Shown: positions 18,948 to 28,966 of the stretch, piece by piece
Layout: each line of letters opens with the position of its first letter
Position numbering within the stretch: position 1 is the first letter of the stretch
The notes under the pieces: model-generated
Database searches by the model: none
What the model was told of the DNA's origin: nothing
Seen by the model: only the letters and a program-made list of their open reading frames with translations
Translations under genes and position numbers: made by a program
Assembly: GCA_977006965.1 (NCBI GenBank)
Contig: OZ345367.1
Coordinates: forward strand, 2,480,001 to 2,544,000
Source: Phymatolithon calcareum
Taxonomy: Eukaryota; Rhodophyta; Florideophyceae; Hapalidiales
Length of the DNA stretch: 64,000 bases
Direction: 5' to 3'

Positions 18948-20149
18948 TATACAATGCTTCAAAAGCGCAGCGACCCTGAGCCTGATAGGAAATCTGACCG
19001 ATGGACCCAAGATTTTCCCTCCACCCTCTTTCCGGGGGAGTTTTTTTTTGCAGCGAGGGCTACGATGCTAACCCATGCTAGACAGATTTGAATAGATTGT
19101 AGAAGCCACAGAGCATAGCTGCTGAAACGCATCTCCCTTGCAGTCTCATGACTGTTTCTGGGGGCGCTTAATAAATTCCAACTTCAAAAAAGCATAATTT
19201 GCTGAGTGGTTCCCTTGGATTTCAATCGATAAATTCCGAATGATCCAAAAGTGTCGCAAGTTTGGCGTGATCGATGAAGTGGAACTAGAGAAGACTTAAG
19301 AGAGAAAAGACGATGAGAAAGTGCCATTGCACGTGAGTCCTGAATCTAGCAATACCAACTGTAGGGTGCTGAATTGGAGCACCACGTAAGATTAGGTATT
19401 ATCATCGTGTTCCTTGTGCTCCCGAAAAACACTATAAAAGACGCCGAACTCATCCATAGATGGCGTTCGGCAAGCAAGTATAGCCCAACGAATATTATTG
19501 CTTCACCCCATTCCGACGGTCAAAGTCCCTAGATCTTGGCCTCTTAAAGGTCGCACGTACCTCCAAAGGGTCCTTTTGTTATCAAATGACCACACAGAGT
19601 AATTGCGAATTACTATTCGCTCTTCCGCTCTAAAGGGTTTCTGAAAAGGACCACTCGGTTGAAGAGCTTAATCTAAGCCTTACGACAGAAGACGGCGACT
19701 TTCTGAAATTCAAAGTGGGTTTTTGGAATACCTAGATTCTTGGATGGAATAACACCGATGATAAAGAAACAAAGGTCGAGGTGTCGGAACTACTCTCACC
19801 ACTCTCCCCATGAATACAGTACCCTGGAGCGAGCATCGATCGCTTGGAAACCAATAGTCAACCACACGCCATTCCACTACTCCTCGCTGCTCGTGCCACA
19901 CCTTGCTCAGTTTCGGAATAGCCGCGCTCATTCGTCCAAAGTGTCACATGAGTCACTTTTGCAATATTGTACTCTGGCTTAATATCTTCATCTGTGTCGC
20001 GGTATGGCTTTCCTTCTCCTCCATGATCACCTTCGTCCGGGCTCATTCTCCCTGGACTACCAATTCGCGGTTCGGCAAGTCCGTCTCACGCTCGCGATGG
20101 TCCGGCGAAAAGGGCAGTGGGTATTCAAGTGGGCAGACGGCGTCCATTG
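18948..20149. other. non-coding stretch with one promoter-like block
   Basis: Apart from the TATA-hairpin block at 19431-19471 and short frames without motifs, I see nothing here. A T-run lies at 19032-19039. Confidence 0.3.
19431..19471 (+). promoter_or_regulatory. TATA box followed by a stem-loop, LTR-like core promoter
   Basis: ACTATAAAAG at 19431-19440 is followed at once by GCCGAAC (19443-19449) and its inverted copy GTTCGGC (19465-19471), with an inner CATC/GATG pair. A TATA box next to a strong hairpin is common at the U3-R border of LTRs. No matching partner LTR was found in the window. Confidence 0.4.
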
Positions 20150-21116
20150 CCGATATTAGCTGTTCGGGTAGATGCTGCAATAACAAGAAGCTGGTGGTTG
20201 TTCGAGATGGCAAGTCTAAGCCAGTGTCAAGAAAGTGGACTGTCTTCTTCTCCGACGGGATGCGCTCGTGAGTAGAGCTGCCCTGAGATCATAACAATAA
20301 TGAATGCTTATTCCCCTGTGAGGCTAGCAAGCAGTGCTTCTATTTTTACCTCTACTTAGATTACGGCAGGGCGTTAATCCTGCTAGCTAATTGTAAGCAC
20401 GCTTCTTCTCCGCCTGCCGCTCGTCACTAGACGGTTCCACCCAACGCAACTACATTGGTTCCACGTTCCGTGAGTCCTCGTGGTCACCAACGAGCTGCAA
20501 TGTCGAGGAAGATATTGTGACAATACCAGTGCGGACGTCTGTGCTCTGATTACCGCATCGTCCGTGGGAGTTTGAAGGTTGTTGTTCGGTTCTTGGAGGA
20601 GCAGGGGGAAGGGCTCTGCCCCGACGGGTACTGCCTTTAGGAAATGTTTTGCAGCGGTCGTTATTGTGATAACCTTCAGTTAAATTGCGTGCGTGTCGAA
20701 TACAAGGCTGGACAGTTTCAGACGAAGAATGTTTTCGTGGACTCTCAGAAATTCTGTCCCATTTACTACTTTGACGGTTCTGCCGCCAAGTATTGCCTCC
20801 TCGACTGGCCATCTTCCAAAAACGACAACAAATGCCGAACTTCCTTTCGTTCAAGCACGCCCTGCTTTGTCGAATAAGACATATGCGGGACTGATGAGGT
20901 ATACATATACAAGTTGTGGTATGGAAAGTAGAAAGAGTGCATCGTTCATGATCGTGGGCATGGAAATGACTGGGAACATGTGTGCTGTCTTCGTGAGGGA
21001 CGGTTTGATGCAAAACGTCATCTTCTACAGCATAAGGGCCATTCCACTCTTCGTCGTGGAACCTTTGGCCGGAGCGGAGAGCATCCGCATGTCTACCTTG
21101 TAAAGGTGGAACATGG
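20150..21116 (+). pseudogene. broken secreted protein gene with Cys-rich module and Vps62/NPP1-like domain
   Basis: Two related Cys modules lie in the same frame: CSGRCCNNKKLVVV (about 20167) and CSGRYCDNLQLNCV (about 20650). In that frame a stop follows at 20875, then a second at 20929, and then a region with GHGNDWEHV and later HPHVYLVKVEHGS. A GHxxDWEHV core plus a downstream HP..Y..K..HG block is typical of the Vps62 and NPP1 (necrosis-inducing-like) families. The two stops and a missing middle make it a pseudogene. It is cut at 21117 by the following copia remnant. I cannot tell whether the ancestor was toxic; many members of this superfamily are not. Confidence 0.5.
20341..20445 (+). 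repeat. dispersed 105-bp repeat, partner at 42009-42113
   Basis: Shares CTACTTAGATTACGGCAG, GCTAATT/GGTAATTA, CTTCTTC..CGCCTGCCGCTCG and a GGTTCCACCC-like end with 42009-42113, in the same orientation, at roughly 75% identity. No coding potential seen. Confidence 0.6.
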
Positions 21117-21162
21117 CTCGTAGCATTCAGAGTGCGATGGCGTATGCAGCTTCAAGGAAATA

Positions 21163-21868
21163 TTGAAGGGTTTTCTCGGCAGTGTCAAGTATTGTCAGGG
21201 AATGGCGGAGATGATACTAAACATAAACTCGAAGCATGTTGTATCCGTGCTGAACAAGACCACACCGGCCGCGGTATGGGCGACGTTAAAGAAGATGAAC
21301 AGGAGTCATGCAATGGCTAGTCAAATTACGCTGCGACGTAAACTACTAAGCCTGAATAAATCGGAGTTGCAGACGATTCAAGAGTATGTCACAGAGATAT
21401 CGAAAGTCGAGAACGAATTGTCAGCCAGTGGATATACTCTATCTTCGTTTGACAGGGAGTACGCACTCCTGCAGGGACTGTCCGCAGCATACGATACTAT
21501 CAAGACGATCTTGACAGAGAAGGCGGATCATGAAGATACCAAATTAACATTTGAGCAGCAAGTCGCAAAGTTGGAAGTGCGAGAAGAAGAGCTGAAGCAG
21601 AGTGGAAGGGATGGAAACTCCAAAGAACCTCGAAAGGAAAAGGGTTTCCTTATTCGAAACATTAATCAAAAACATATCCGTTGCCGTTATTGCAAAAAGA
21701 AGGGGCTCAAGAAGATAGATTGCTTTTTCAATCCAAAGTCTCCGAAAGATAAGCTCTATTTGACTCTAAAGGATTCGAAAGATCGCTCAAGGGGAAGTGC
21801 AGGATCTGGGAGCAAGGAGCATATCGCCTTCCTCACTAAAACCGATCGGAATCCCAGTTCTATAACCA
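21163..21868 (+). pseudogene. gag: copia Gag, 5'-truncated
   Basis: UBN2-type Gag. LNKTTPAAVWATLKKMN, LRRKLLSLNKSELQTIQEYV and the LLQGLSAAYDTIKTIL helix are characteristic. The zinc knuckle is degenerate: CRYCKKKGLKKIDC has Leu where the zinc-binding His should be. The N-terminal part before the first conserved Trp region is missing, because the element starts abruptly next to the Vps62-like pseudogene. Confidence 0.85.
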
Positions 21869-21869
21869 A

Positions 21870-22306
21870 TGGTTTATTGACAACTATGCATCTCAGCATA
21901 TGTCCCGGGATGCATCAGCGTTCAGAGAACTAAGGCTGAAAAATTACCAAGAAGTTTCCGACGTCGAAACTGCCCGTGATGGAGACAGCCTTTCTTGCCA
22001 AGGAGTTGGTTCAAACAAGCTTAAGTGCGACATGAAGGGCAAGAAACAAGTGATTTAGCTAAATGAAGTTACGTTCGTGCCTTCCTTGCGGACGAATTTG
22101 CTTTCGTTACCAAAGATACAGATGGGCGGACTGGAGGTCCGATTCCCCGCCGACAGTACCGATATTGTCATATACAAGGGTAACGCTGTGGTTCTGAAGG
22201 GTACTTCACTAGGTCACAAAATCGCTCAACTTCATGGAAAGCGGGTCGTGTGTATTCCCTCTAAGAGAACGGCATTAATTACAACTCACAGTGGGAAATC
22301 ACATGG
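21870..22306 (+). pseudogene. pol: copia protease and pre-integrase region
   Basis: Read in the frame starting at 21870: WFIDNYASQHMSRD is the copia protease site, where the usual DSGAS is changed to DNYAS, so catalysis is probably lost. A TAG follows before LNEVTFVPSLRTNLLSL, the standard link to integrase. The reading frame is interrupted at 22306/22307 by a LINE and resumes at 23062. Confidence 0.8.
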
Positions 22307-23047
22307 GGGGGGGGGGGGGGGGGGAAATTGTAGATTTTTATTTTAGAAGCCCTCAACGCCGGTATTCACCAACACCAGAGCAGCTTCCCGTTGATACTGC
22401 CATCTCATTACCCAATCAGATCACATTACACTATCATTTCTTCTAACATATGGATTTCCAGTGCTAAAAGTTTGTCAATCGCCGTTTTCGTCCCTTTTTC
22501 CCAAGCTTCTTCTGCTCTTGGACTTGTCAAATTTCGTTGTAGAGTTTTCAGATTCTCTTCTGCGACCTCGTTGAAATGTTCAACGTACGACTCTGCTCTT
22601 CGTGGTGGGAAGCGGCCGAAGAACCACTTAACTGCTAGGAGTCGGTGTTTCCTGGATCGAATTTGGAGTACAGGGCTTACTTTCTCCTTAGTGTCCACGG
22701 TAATTTTTCTCTCTTTTTCTTCTTCCTTTTCAATCCATTCCTGTCGTCGGCGGTGGCTCTCGTGTTTGTGGGTCACCAGCCCTCGTACGGCTCGCTCGGT
22801 ACTGCCTCTTAGGAGCTCATGCTCCTGCAGATAGCGGATATCCATCTCTGCTTGCTGTATGTCCCCTTCTTTTCCAGCGTAATTTTCTTCCTTCTCGATT
22901 TCGTCCTTCCCTCGTATAAGCCTCTGTGCGAAGTGCTCTCCGAGTTGCGCTCTTCTTATCTTTGGTGGAGTAATTCTGCAGAGGGCTCGCATTCGGGCGT
23001 GCAATCGTTTCGCGTAGTTACGGAAGGCAACAGAGTAGAACAAACCC
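22307..23047 (-). mobile_element. 5'-truncated LINE with poly(C) tail
   Basis: A 741-bp minus-strand insertion with the 14-bp TSD GGGAAATCACATGG (22293-22306 and 23048-23061). It encodes the C-terminus of a LINE polyprotein (about 22430-23040): RRAQLGEHFAQRLIRGKDE, then KHRLLAVKWFFGRFPPRRAES, related to the LINE at 55560-57745. The element strand ends AAAATAAAAATCTACAATTT followed by 18 C (18 G on the plus strand, 22307-22324), instead of the usual poly(A). Confidence 0.9.
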
Positions 23048-23061
23048 GGGAAATCACATGG

Positions 23062-23350
23062 AAAACCTAATATCAAGTTGCTGCACAAGCGTCTGTCACA
23101 CGTGAATTGTGCAACCTTCTCCAATATGATCTAGGTTAATGCTGTAGAAGGATTTGACAGTGTGAAATGGCAAAACGTTGCGTGCGAGATTTTCGACGAA
23201 TGTAAATCCGGAAAGGCATCTGCAGTTCCGCACAAAACCGAGCGAAACCAGTACGACTACTTTCAGGGAGCTTGTCCAGCCGACCTTGTTGGCCCTATTA
23301 CACCTACTTCTATCGGAGAATCAAACTACGTCCTAAATGAACTCTATGAT
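23062..23350 (+). pseudogene. pol: copia integrase zinc-finger part
   Basis: Continues from 22306: LLHKRLSHVNC, one stop, then CEIFDECKSGKASAVPHKTE and the start of the catalytic core ADLVGPITPTS. The conserved H, H, C, C zinc ligands are largely recognisable. Interrupted at 23350 by the next LINE. Confidence 0.8.
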
Positions 23351-24586
23351 TTTTTTGCAACTGTTTAGTTTATTTGAAAGCCCTCATTAACACTCCTAAG
23401 ACTGTACGGGAGCAGCTTTTCGTAACTTGTTCATTCTAGTATATCGCCTGGTCCCTAATACAGGGACTCGTCGTTTTCCATATTGTCCATTATGGTCACG
23501 CTGTAGAGTAGTATGGAGTCTAATGCCTTTTCATTTCTCCGGAGTCCAGTTCATACTTTGTTAGGTTCATACGTATGGTCTCCATGTGGCGCTCTGCTGC
23601 CGTTCCGAATGTATTCGATATTAGCGTCGTGCTCACTTGAGGGAACCTTCCGCTTGCGTATTTTATGGCCAGCTGTCGATGTCTCACGGTAGCGCCAGGC
23701 TCACTAGAACCCGACGTCACAGTGGTCAGAGAAGACCGGAGGAGAGAAAAAATGCGGGAGAGACAAAACAAAGAGAGACTGAAATGAGAAAAGAAAAGAG
23801 AGAGAGAAAGAGAAACAAAACACGAAGAAAGGGAAAAGAGGAGTTGCAGAAAACTGCGTCTTGAGGACGAGTGAGATGAATGGTGGAGAAAAGCGAATAA
23901 AAGGGAGGGTACAAAGCGTTGACGATATCGGCAACGTTGGATGTTGGCGACCTTGGAAGGGCCGTCGAGCTTGAGGCGAACGCGCGAAAAGAAAAGGATG
24001 GATCTGTCGCTGAGTTCCCAGCGTACTGGCTTGCACGGCGAGGAAGCGAACAGGAAGGGTGGGAAATCTCCGACTTCGCGTGGTCGAAGGGACTCACAAG
24101 CGTGATGCGTGTAAGATCCAAGCAATCGAGCCGAAATCCAGAAACCTCCACCTTCCTTTACCAAACGGAAGGGACAAACTATCTTATGTACTACTAACAA
24201 AGAGAAAAACACAAATTCTACATGCGCGTGGGACACGTTCCTCGTGTGGCCCAGCGGATCACCTAGACAAGGCAACTAAAGTCGCGAGCCTCTGATTCGG
24301 CGTTCCATGTGGATCTCGATCAAAGGTTCGTGGCGTACAGTCGCGAAAAACACAAGCGCTTACTGCATTCCTTACAGACTCAGCCTTGCTGTCGTGTCTG
24401 GGAATAGCATTGCAACGGAAAAGAAAAATGCAGTGGGCGCTACACTCACCTTGGTAAACCTGAGGATGGCCGGGAACTCATCCGGTTTGTCGTACGGTAT
24501 TTTCCTCTTTCTTCTTGCTTCGAGCCTCGTGCCTTCTTTTGCGAACAGTATTCGTCGGAGTTGGCGTGTAGATTTCCCTTCCTTGT
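23351..24586 (-). mobile_element. LINE-type insertion with poly(A) tail and internal R repeat
   Basis: A 1,236-bp minus-strand insertion, TSD ACTCTATGAT (23341-23350 and 24587-24596). The 3' end on the element strand is GGGCTTTCAAATAAACTAAACAGTTGC followed by A7. Upstream is the hairpin GTCCCTGTATTAGGGAC (around 23458-23474), then a coding end with HRQLAIKYASGRFPQVSTTL (23520-23690), a purine-rich tract, and the GC-rich module shared with 2540-3350 and 39190-39790. The same 3' end recurs at 54130-54377 and 58211-58345. No RT domain lies inside this copy. Confidence 0.85.
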
Positions 24587-24596
24587 ACTCTATGAT

Positions 24597-25200
24597 GCAA
24601 GTGGCGCTTCGTGCGTGTGTTTCCTCAAAAGAAAATCAGATTCGAACCAGGCTTTTCAAGATATAATCACCGAGATTAGCACCCGTGCCAAATCTAATGG
24701 ATGAAGTCCTTTGTTGCGTGTTCGAAGCGACAATGACACTGAGTTCGTCAACGATGCCATGGAAAACTTTTGCAAACGCATTGGAATCTCACACGAAACT
24801 ACAACTGCCTATTCTCCACAGTCCATTGGAAAAGCCGAGAGGCTAAACAGGACGCCCATTAAAAGCGCAAAAAGTTTGATGGCGGAGATGGCAACCATTC
24901 ATCTCGCGAGGCTGTCAACAGCGCTAATTACGTAAGAAGAGAGTCCTCAACATGGGTACTGCATCGTGCTTTGAAAATAACACCCCGTTGGAAATCATAC
25001 ACGGTCGAAAACCGAACATTTCGAACTTGAAGATCTTTGGTTCCCGCGTGCACGTTCTACGAACTAAAACATACCGCAAGAACAAATTCGATCTAAAGAC
25101 CATGAACGGAATACATGTTGGGTACCATGCCGGAAATGAGTGTCGGATCTATGTCCCAGTAATTCACGGAGTTATTAACATTTGTGGAGCTCGTCACCGA
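24597..25200 (+). pseudogene. pol: copia integrase core
   Basis: Resumes at the TSD: CFLKRKSDSNQAFQDIITEI, a stop, VRSDNDTEFVNDAMENFCKR (second catalytic Asp), HETTTAYSPQSIGKAERLNRT (catalytic Glu) and NTPLEIIHGRKPNISNLKIFG. Several stops and a frameshift near 24936 make it dead. Confidence 0.85.
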
Positions 25201-25967
25201 TGATGAACAAATGGAGATGTATGATACTACTCACGAATCAATCTCAGGGGCCGGTCAAACTCATACCGAAAACGATGGCGTTCGAGTGCTTCAACATGAT
25301 CGTGTTGAAGGCGTGACGAACCCGGCTCCTGTTGTCTCGGAGCCTGCATCATCAGGTCCGCCCATTTTGAGAAGATCTCAGCGTCCAAAGGCCAACCGCC
25401 CCACATGGCTAAACGAGGAGGAATGGAGCATGTTTGCCTTCCTGACAGCAATGGGAATGAGCGAAAATGATGACCCAGTAATTCCGAAAAACTACGAGGA
25501 CGCCATAAAAGGCTCTCACCGAGCTCATTGGGTGGAGGCCATGCGTATTGAAATGAAAGCAATTATCGAAATGGGAACTTTTAATGAATCCGAATCACCC
25601 CTCGGGCGGAAACAAGTGGACTCGAAATGCGTGTACGATATTAAGTGGGACTCAGAAGGACTTATAGTAAGGTTCAAGGCACGTCTCGTTGCCCGCAGAT
25701 TTTCCCTAGTATAGGGGATCGATTTTGCAGAATTGTTCTCTCCTGTCACGAAGTTTGAGACGTTTCGCATACTGACTGCCCTCGCCACAACAAACGACAT
25801 GAAACTCGAACAAGTCGATATCAGAAACGCGTTCTTCCACGAAAACATTGAGAAAGAACTTTACCTGGAACCACCGAGGCTTACGGGGGACTTTTCCGCC
25901 GAATTTGGCGCGAAACAGTGGGATACAAAGTCATGGCGATTGCTGAAAAGTACCTACGGTTTGAAAC
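25184..25967 (+). pseudogene. pol: copia reverse transcriptase, first part
   Basis: Starts with the variable linker (LRRSQRPKANRPTWL), then NYEDAIKGSHRAHWVEAM, KARLVARRFS, TAG at 25712, GIDFAELFSPVTKFETFR and VDIRNAFFHENIEKELYLEPP. The KSTYGLK motif is cut at 25967 by the solo LTR. Confidence 0.85.
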
Positions 25968-26169
25968 TGCTAGTCCTACATCACCAACATATCGAGAGAC
26001 TCGAGTGCATAGCGCACATGGGTCATCGCATGACTCGCCAGCCACATATCTGGCTGGCGAACCAAGCACGCGACACACTGTGCCACCCAGCCGACAGGCA
26101 CATCAGCGCTCTAGCCTACAAATAGCTAGAGTTCCACCATTCCAATAAACCAAGGAACTAGTCTCCACA
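25968..26169. mobile_element. solo LTR (202 bp)
   Basis: Begins TGCTAGT and ends ACTAGTCTCCACA (TG...CA), flanked by the 5-bp TSD GAAAC (25963-25967 and 26170-26174). Removing it and one TSD copy rejoins the copia frame at YGLK-QASRD. No other copy was found in the window, so the parent family is unknown. Confidence 0.75.
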
Positions 26170-26174
26170 GAAAC

Positions 26175-26455
26175 AAGCGTCTCGGGATTGAAACAAAAAG
26201 TTTGATGATGTTCTGCGAGGAATGGGATTCCTGCAATCCCAGAGTGACCCCAGTTTGTATTACTTATTTAGTGACGGGGGGTCTGTGTTTCTTTTGGCGT
26301 AAGTTGACGATTTACTGATTGTATCGTAAAAAATGAGCAATATCGATAACATTCGCCACCGGCTCACGAAACACTTTTCGATTCATGATCTTAAGGCAAC
26401 AAGGCTTTTTGTTGGAGCCTCTTTTTCGCGGTATCGAAAGAGTCGGCAAATTTAT
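26175..26455 (+). pseudogene. pol: copia reverse transcriptase, catalytic part with nonsense in YVDD
   Basis: Frame: NKKFDDVLRGMGFLQSQSDP, then LLA, stop, VDDLLIVS. The Tyr of the YVDD catalytic motif has become TAA. LTKHFSIHDLKATRLFVGAS follows, until the next element at about 26456. Confidence 0.8.
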
Positions 26456-26457
26456 TT

Positions 26458-26709
26458 GTTCATTGAAGAGTATACTTTTCATAAGTGAAGTATGATGATC
26501 ACGAGATAGCGAGACAAAGCCGACGGACGAACCAGTGCCGGGCTGTTCGCGTACGCACCAGGAAGGACAGCTGGCCATCATGAGCAGACACTGCGACCGA
26601 CACTGTCGCCTTTGCCCCACCGACAGTCCCAGCGATCCTCACCACTTCGGACTATAAGAGCGCAGCTGCGACGCGCACCTGAATGTCCGAAGCAAGCCTC
26701 TCTCTTCTC
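26458..26709 (+). repeat. left 252-bp direct repeat of the recombinase retroelement
   Basis: From GTTCATTGAAGAG to CTCTCTTCTC; identical to 30070-30321. The RT frame begins inside it. Confidence 0.95.
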
Positions 26710-28966
26710 ACGAAGAGAGATCCCGGCCTTGCTGGTGGAAGGCATAGTTTCTACGCGGTCAAAAGTTATCGAGACCAGGTGGTGCGTTCCACCCTTGTGC
26801 AATGGATGTATGGCGAAACGCGAAAACCCAAATGGAGAAGCAGCAATCGTGACACGGCCCTACTGGCGAGGCCCCCAAGAAAATTGCAACGCTTGGGAAG
26901 CTATCGGGGCCTCGCCCTTCTTGCGACGACAGATAAGTTTCGGTGTGTACGATCCGCCCACGGTGCCTTTCACCAAAGGAGAGTTCTTGAGTGAACTGCG
27001 TCAAATGGCCGAAGATATTGAATTTGCGGCCCAGGATCTGGCGGACGGCTGCGCATCGGGCATCTACGAAGAGATTTCAGAGGAGGAGGCGGAGGAAGCC
27101 CGGCAGAAAGGATATATGATCAGCAGTGCTTTTGTTGTATGGCAAGACGGACCGGAAGGCCGGAAAGGACGCTTCGTGGTGAACTTCCACCGTCAGAGCA
27201 AGCACTGGTCGAAAGGAAGCGTGAGGATGGAAACGCTTCCTGCATATGCATTGGACTTGAAGCGCGGTGACCACATGCTGAGCTTTGATATCAAATCCGG
27301 GTATAGGCACATGCGACTTGCTCCGGCCATGCGCCCCATGTTCATGTTCCGATATCAAGGGAAATACTACCGATGTGTGGCTCTTCCGTTCGGCTGGGGA
27401 AGGTCCCCAATGTGGTTCACGGGACTAATGGCACCATTGGTTCAGCACCTTCGTTCTAAGTTGAACATCCGGACCCTCCCTTACCTCGATGACTTCCTAC
27501 TGGCTCCTAGCCGGGCGGGTACAGAGGCGACGAAAAGATCTTGCACGCGGGCGAAGCGCGAGATTGAACGCCTACTGGCACGACTCGGTATTACGCGTCA
27601 TCCAAGCAAAGGAGAATGGTCCGGGAGCACGCGTGTCGAACACTTGGGAGTTGTAATCGACACCATGCAAATGAAGTTTTTCGTTGCTCCCCGAAAGATT
27701 GACAAGGTGCGAAGCATGGCCCGGCAGCTCATTGGGGAGGCACGTCACGGCCGGCGATGTGTGTCAAGGAAGCGAGTGGCTTCTTTTGTCGGGCTCTGTG
27801 TGTCGCTCACACTAGCGATGCCGTTTAGTAGGTTTTATACCCGGTCACTCTACTGGGATATGGGCCGTCGTCAAGAAGCAAGGCTGGCCGCGCGCTCGGG
27901 ACTCCGATGCAGACTTAGTCATCAGTCTTTGCGAGACCTACGAACGTGGCGAGAGCTCACCAGCACCGAGCGAGAAGGTCGACCTATCCATCCCGAACGC
28001 CCGGAATACGTGCTGCACACAGACGCGGCAGACGTTGGGTATGGGGGTACTCTCGGGACAACAGACAAGGCCGGGGACCCGGGTTTATGGGAGGCTCAAG
28101 GCGTCTGGAATTGGCAGGACCGGGCGGAGAGCATCAGCTATCGGGAATTGAAATCGATACGCATGCTTCTCACCGACACAAACCGTACAAAACCAAATTC
28201 CTTCCGTTCGCGGTTACGCGATGCCAAAGTGCAGAACGTCAAACTGTGGTGTGACAACATGGCGACCGTTCACATTACAAATGCAATGGTAAGCGCTAGC
28301 AGACCGATGATGCGCGAGTTGCGGCTGCTCAAAGCGGAGCTGGATAAGCTCGGCCTACACATTTCCTCTACATGGCTACCGTCGGTCCTAAACAAATACG
28401 CGGATGGACTGTCGCGACGCTTTCCCCGTGGGGATCTGCAGGTGAGGGGTTGGCTTCGGTGGTCGTTAATGGATGGAATCGGCGCTCCCGTCGACTCCTT
28501 CCCATATCGACCCCTCGGCGAAACAGTCTTCTTCGCGCGGAAACAGACGCTCCGAGAGCTGGACAGTCATTGGGATCAGGAACAGGTTCGACTACTCTGC
28601 CCACCCATGGATCTGATAGCGCCAGTCGTTTCGAAGCTGCGAAAGTCCCGCAGCCCTGCCATGCTCCTAATCCCGGACTGGCCTCGTCAGCCATGGCACA
28701 AAGCGGCGTTGGAGCTAGCTCAGAGGTCGCACCGGATGGAAGCGCCGCCATCGGCGGTTTGGGCTGGCGCGAGGACACTGAACAACGCATGGCGAATCTT
28801 ACCCCTGGAGATAAATCTGGATGTCCCCTCCAACTGCGTATCCGAAAGCCTCAGAGCCGCGGCACCATCCGTCGAAGTCAACAGTCTGAATTCAGTTCAT
28901 CTAACCACACGACAGCCGCCCATTCTCATGGAGGCTCACCGGCCGGAGACCAGTATCGAAGCATGA
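26612..28966 (+). CDS. reverse transcriptase-RNase H of the recombinase retroelement
   Basis: 784 residues. RT: WEAIGASPFLRRQISFG lead-in, RFVVNFHRQSKHW, MLSFDIKSGYRHMRLAP (first Asp), ALPFGWGRSPMWFTGLM, and the catalytic LPYLDDFLLAP (about residues 289-299). RNase H: YVLHTDAADVGYGGTL, ISYRELKSIRMLL, VKLWCDNMATV, LNKYADGLSR. The YLDD form and RNase H placement match DIRS/Ngaro-type elements. The first 33 residues are encoded by the terminal repeat and may not be translated. The last 200 codons overlap the recombinase frame. All catalytic Asp residues are present. Confidence 0.9.
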   Translation: MPHRQSQRSSPLRTIRAQLRRAPECPKQASLFSRREIPALLVEGIVSTRSKVIETRWCVPPLCNGCMAKRENPNGEAAIVTRPYWRGPQENCNAWEAIGASPFLRRQISFGVYDPPTVPFTKGEFLSELRQMAEDIEFAAQDLADGCASGIYEEISEEEAEEARQKGYMISSAFVVWQDGPEGRKGRFVVNFHRQSKHWSKGSVRMETLPAYALDLKRGDHMLSFDIKSGYRHMRLAPAMRPMFMFRYQGKYYRCVALPFGWGRSPMWFTGLMAPLVQHLRSKLNIRTLPYLDDFLLAPSRAGTEATKRSCTRAKREIERLLARLGITRHPSKGEWSGSTRVEHLGVVIDTMQMKFFVAPRKIDKVRSMARQLIGEARHGRRCVSRKRVASFVGLCVSLTLAMPFSRFYTRSLYWDMGRRQEARLAARSGLRCRLSHQSLRDLRTWRELTSTEREGRPIHPERPEYVLHTDAADVGYGGTLGTTDKAGDPGLWEAQGVWNWQDRAESISYRELKSIRMLLTDTNRTKPNSFRSRLRDAKVQNVKLWCDNMATVHITNAMVSASRPMMRELRLLKAELDKLGLHISSTWLPSVLNKYADGLSRRFPRGDLQVRGWLRWSLMDGIGAPVDSFPYRPLGETVFFARKQTLRELDSHWDQEQVRLLCPPMDLIAPVVSKLRKSRSPAMLLIPDWPRQPWHKAALELAQRSHRMEAPPSAVWAGARTLNNAWRILPLEINLDVPSNCVSESLRAAAPSVEVNSLNSVHLTTRQPPILMEAHRPETSIEA

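Noticed and set aside
20450-21013. 187-codon minus-strand frame
   Set aside because: Antisense of the Vps62/NPP1-like pseudogene, whose plus-strand motifs are clear.
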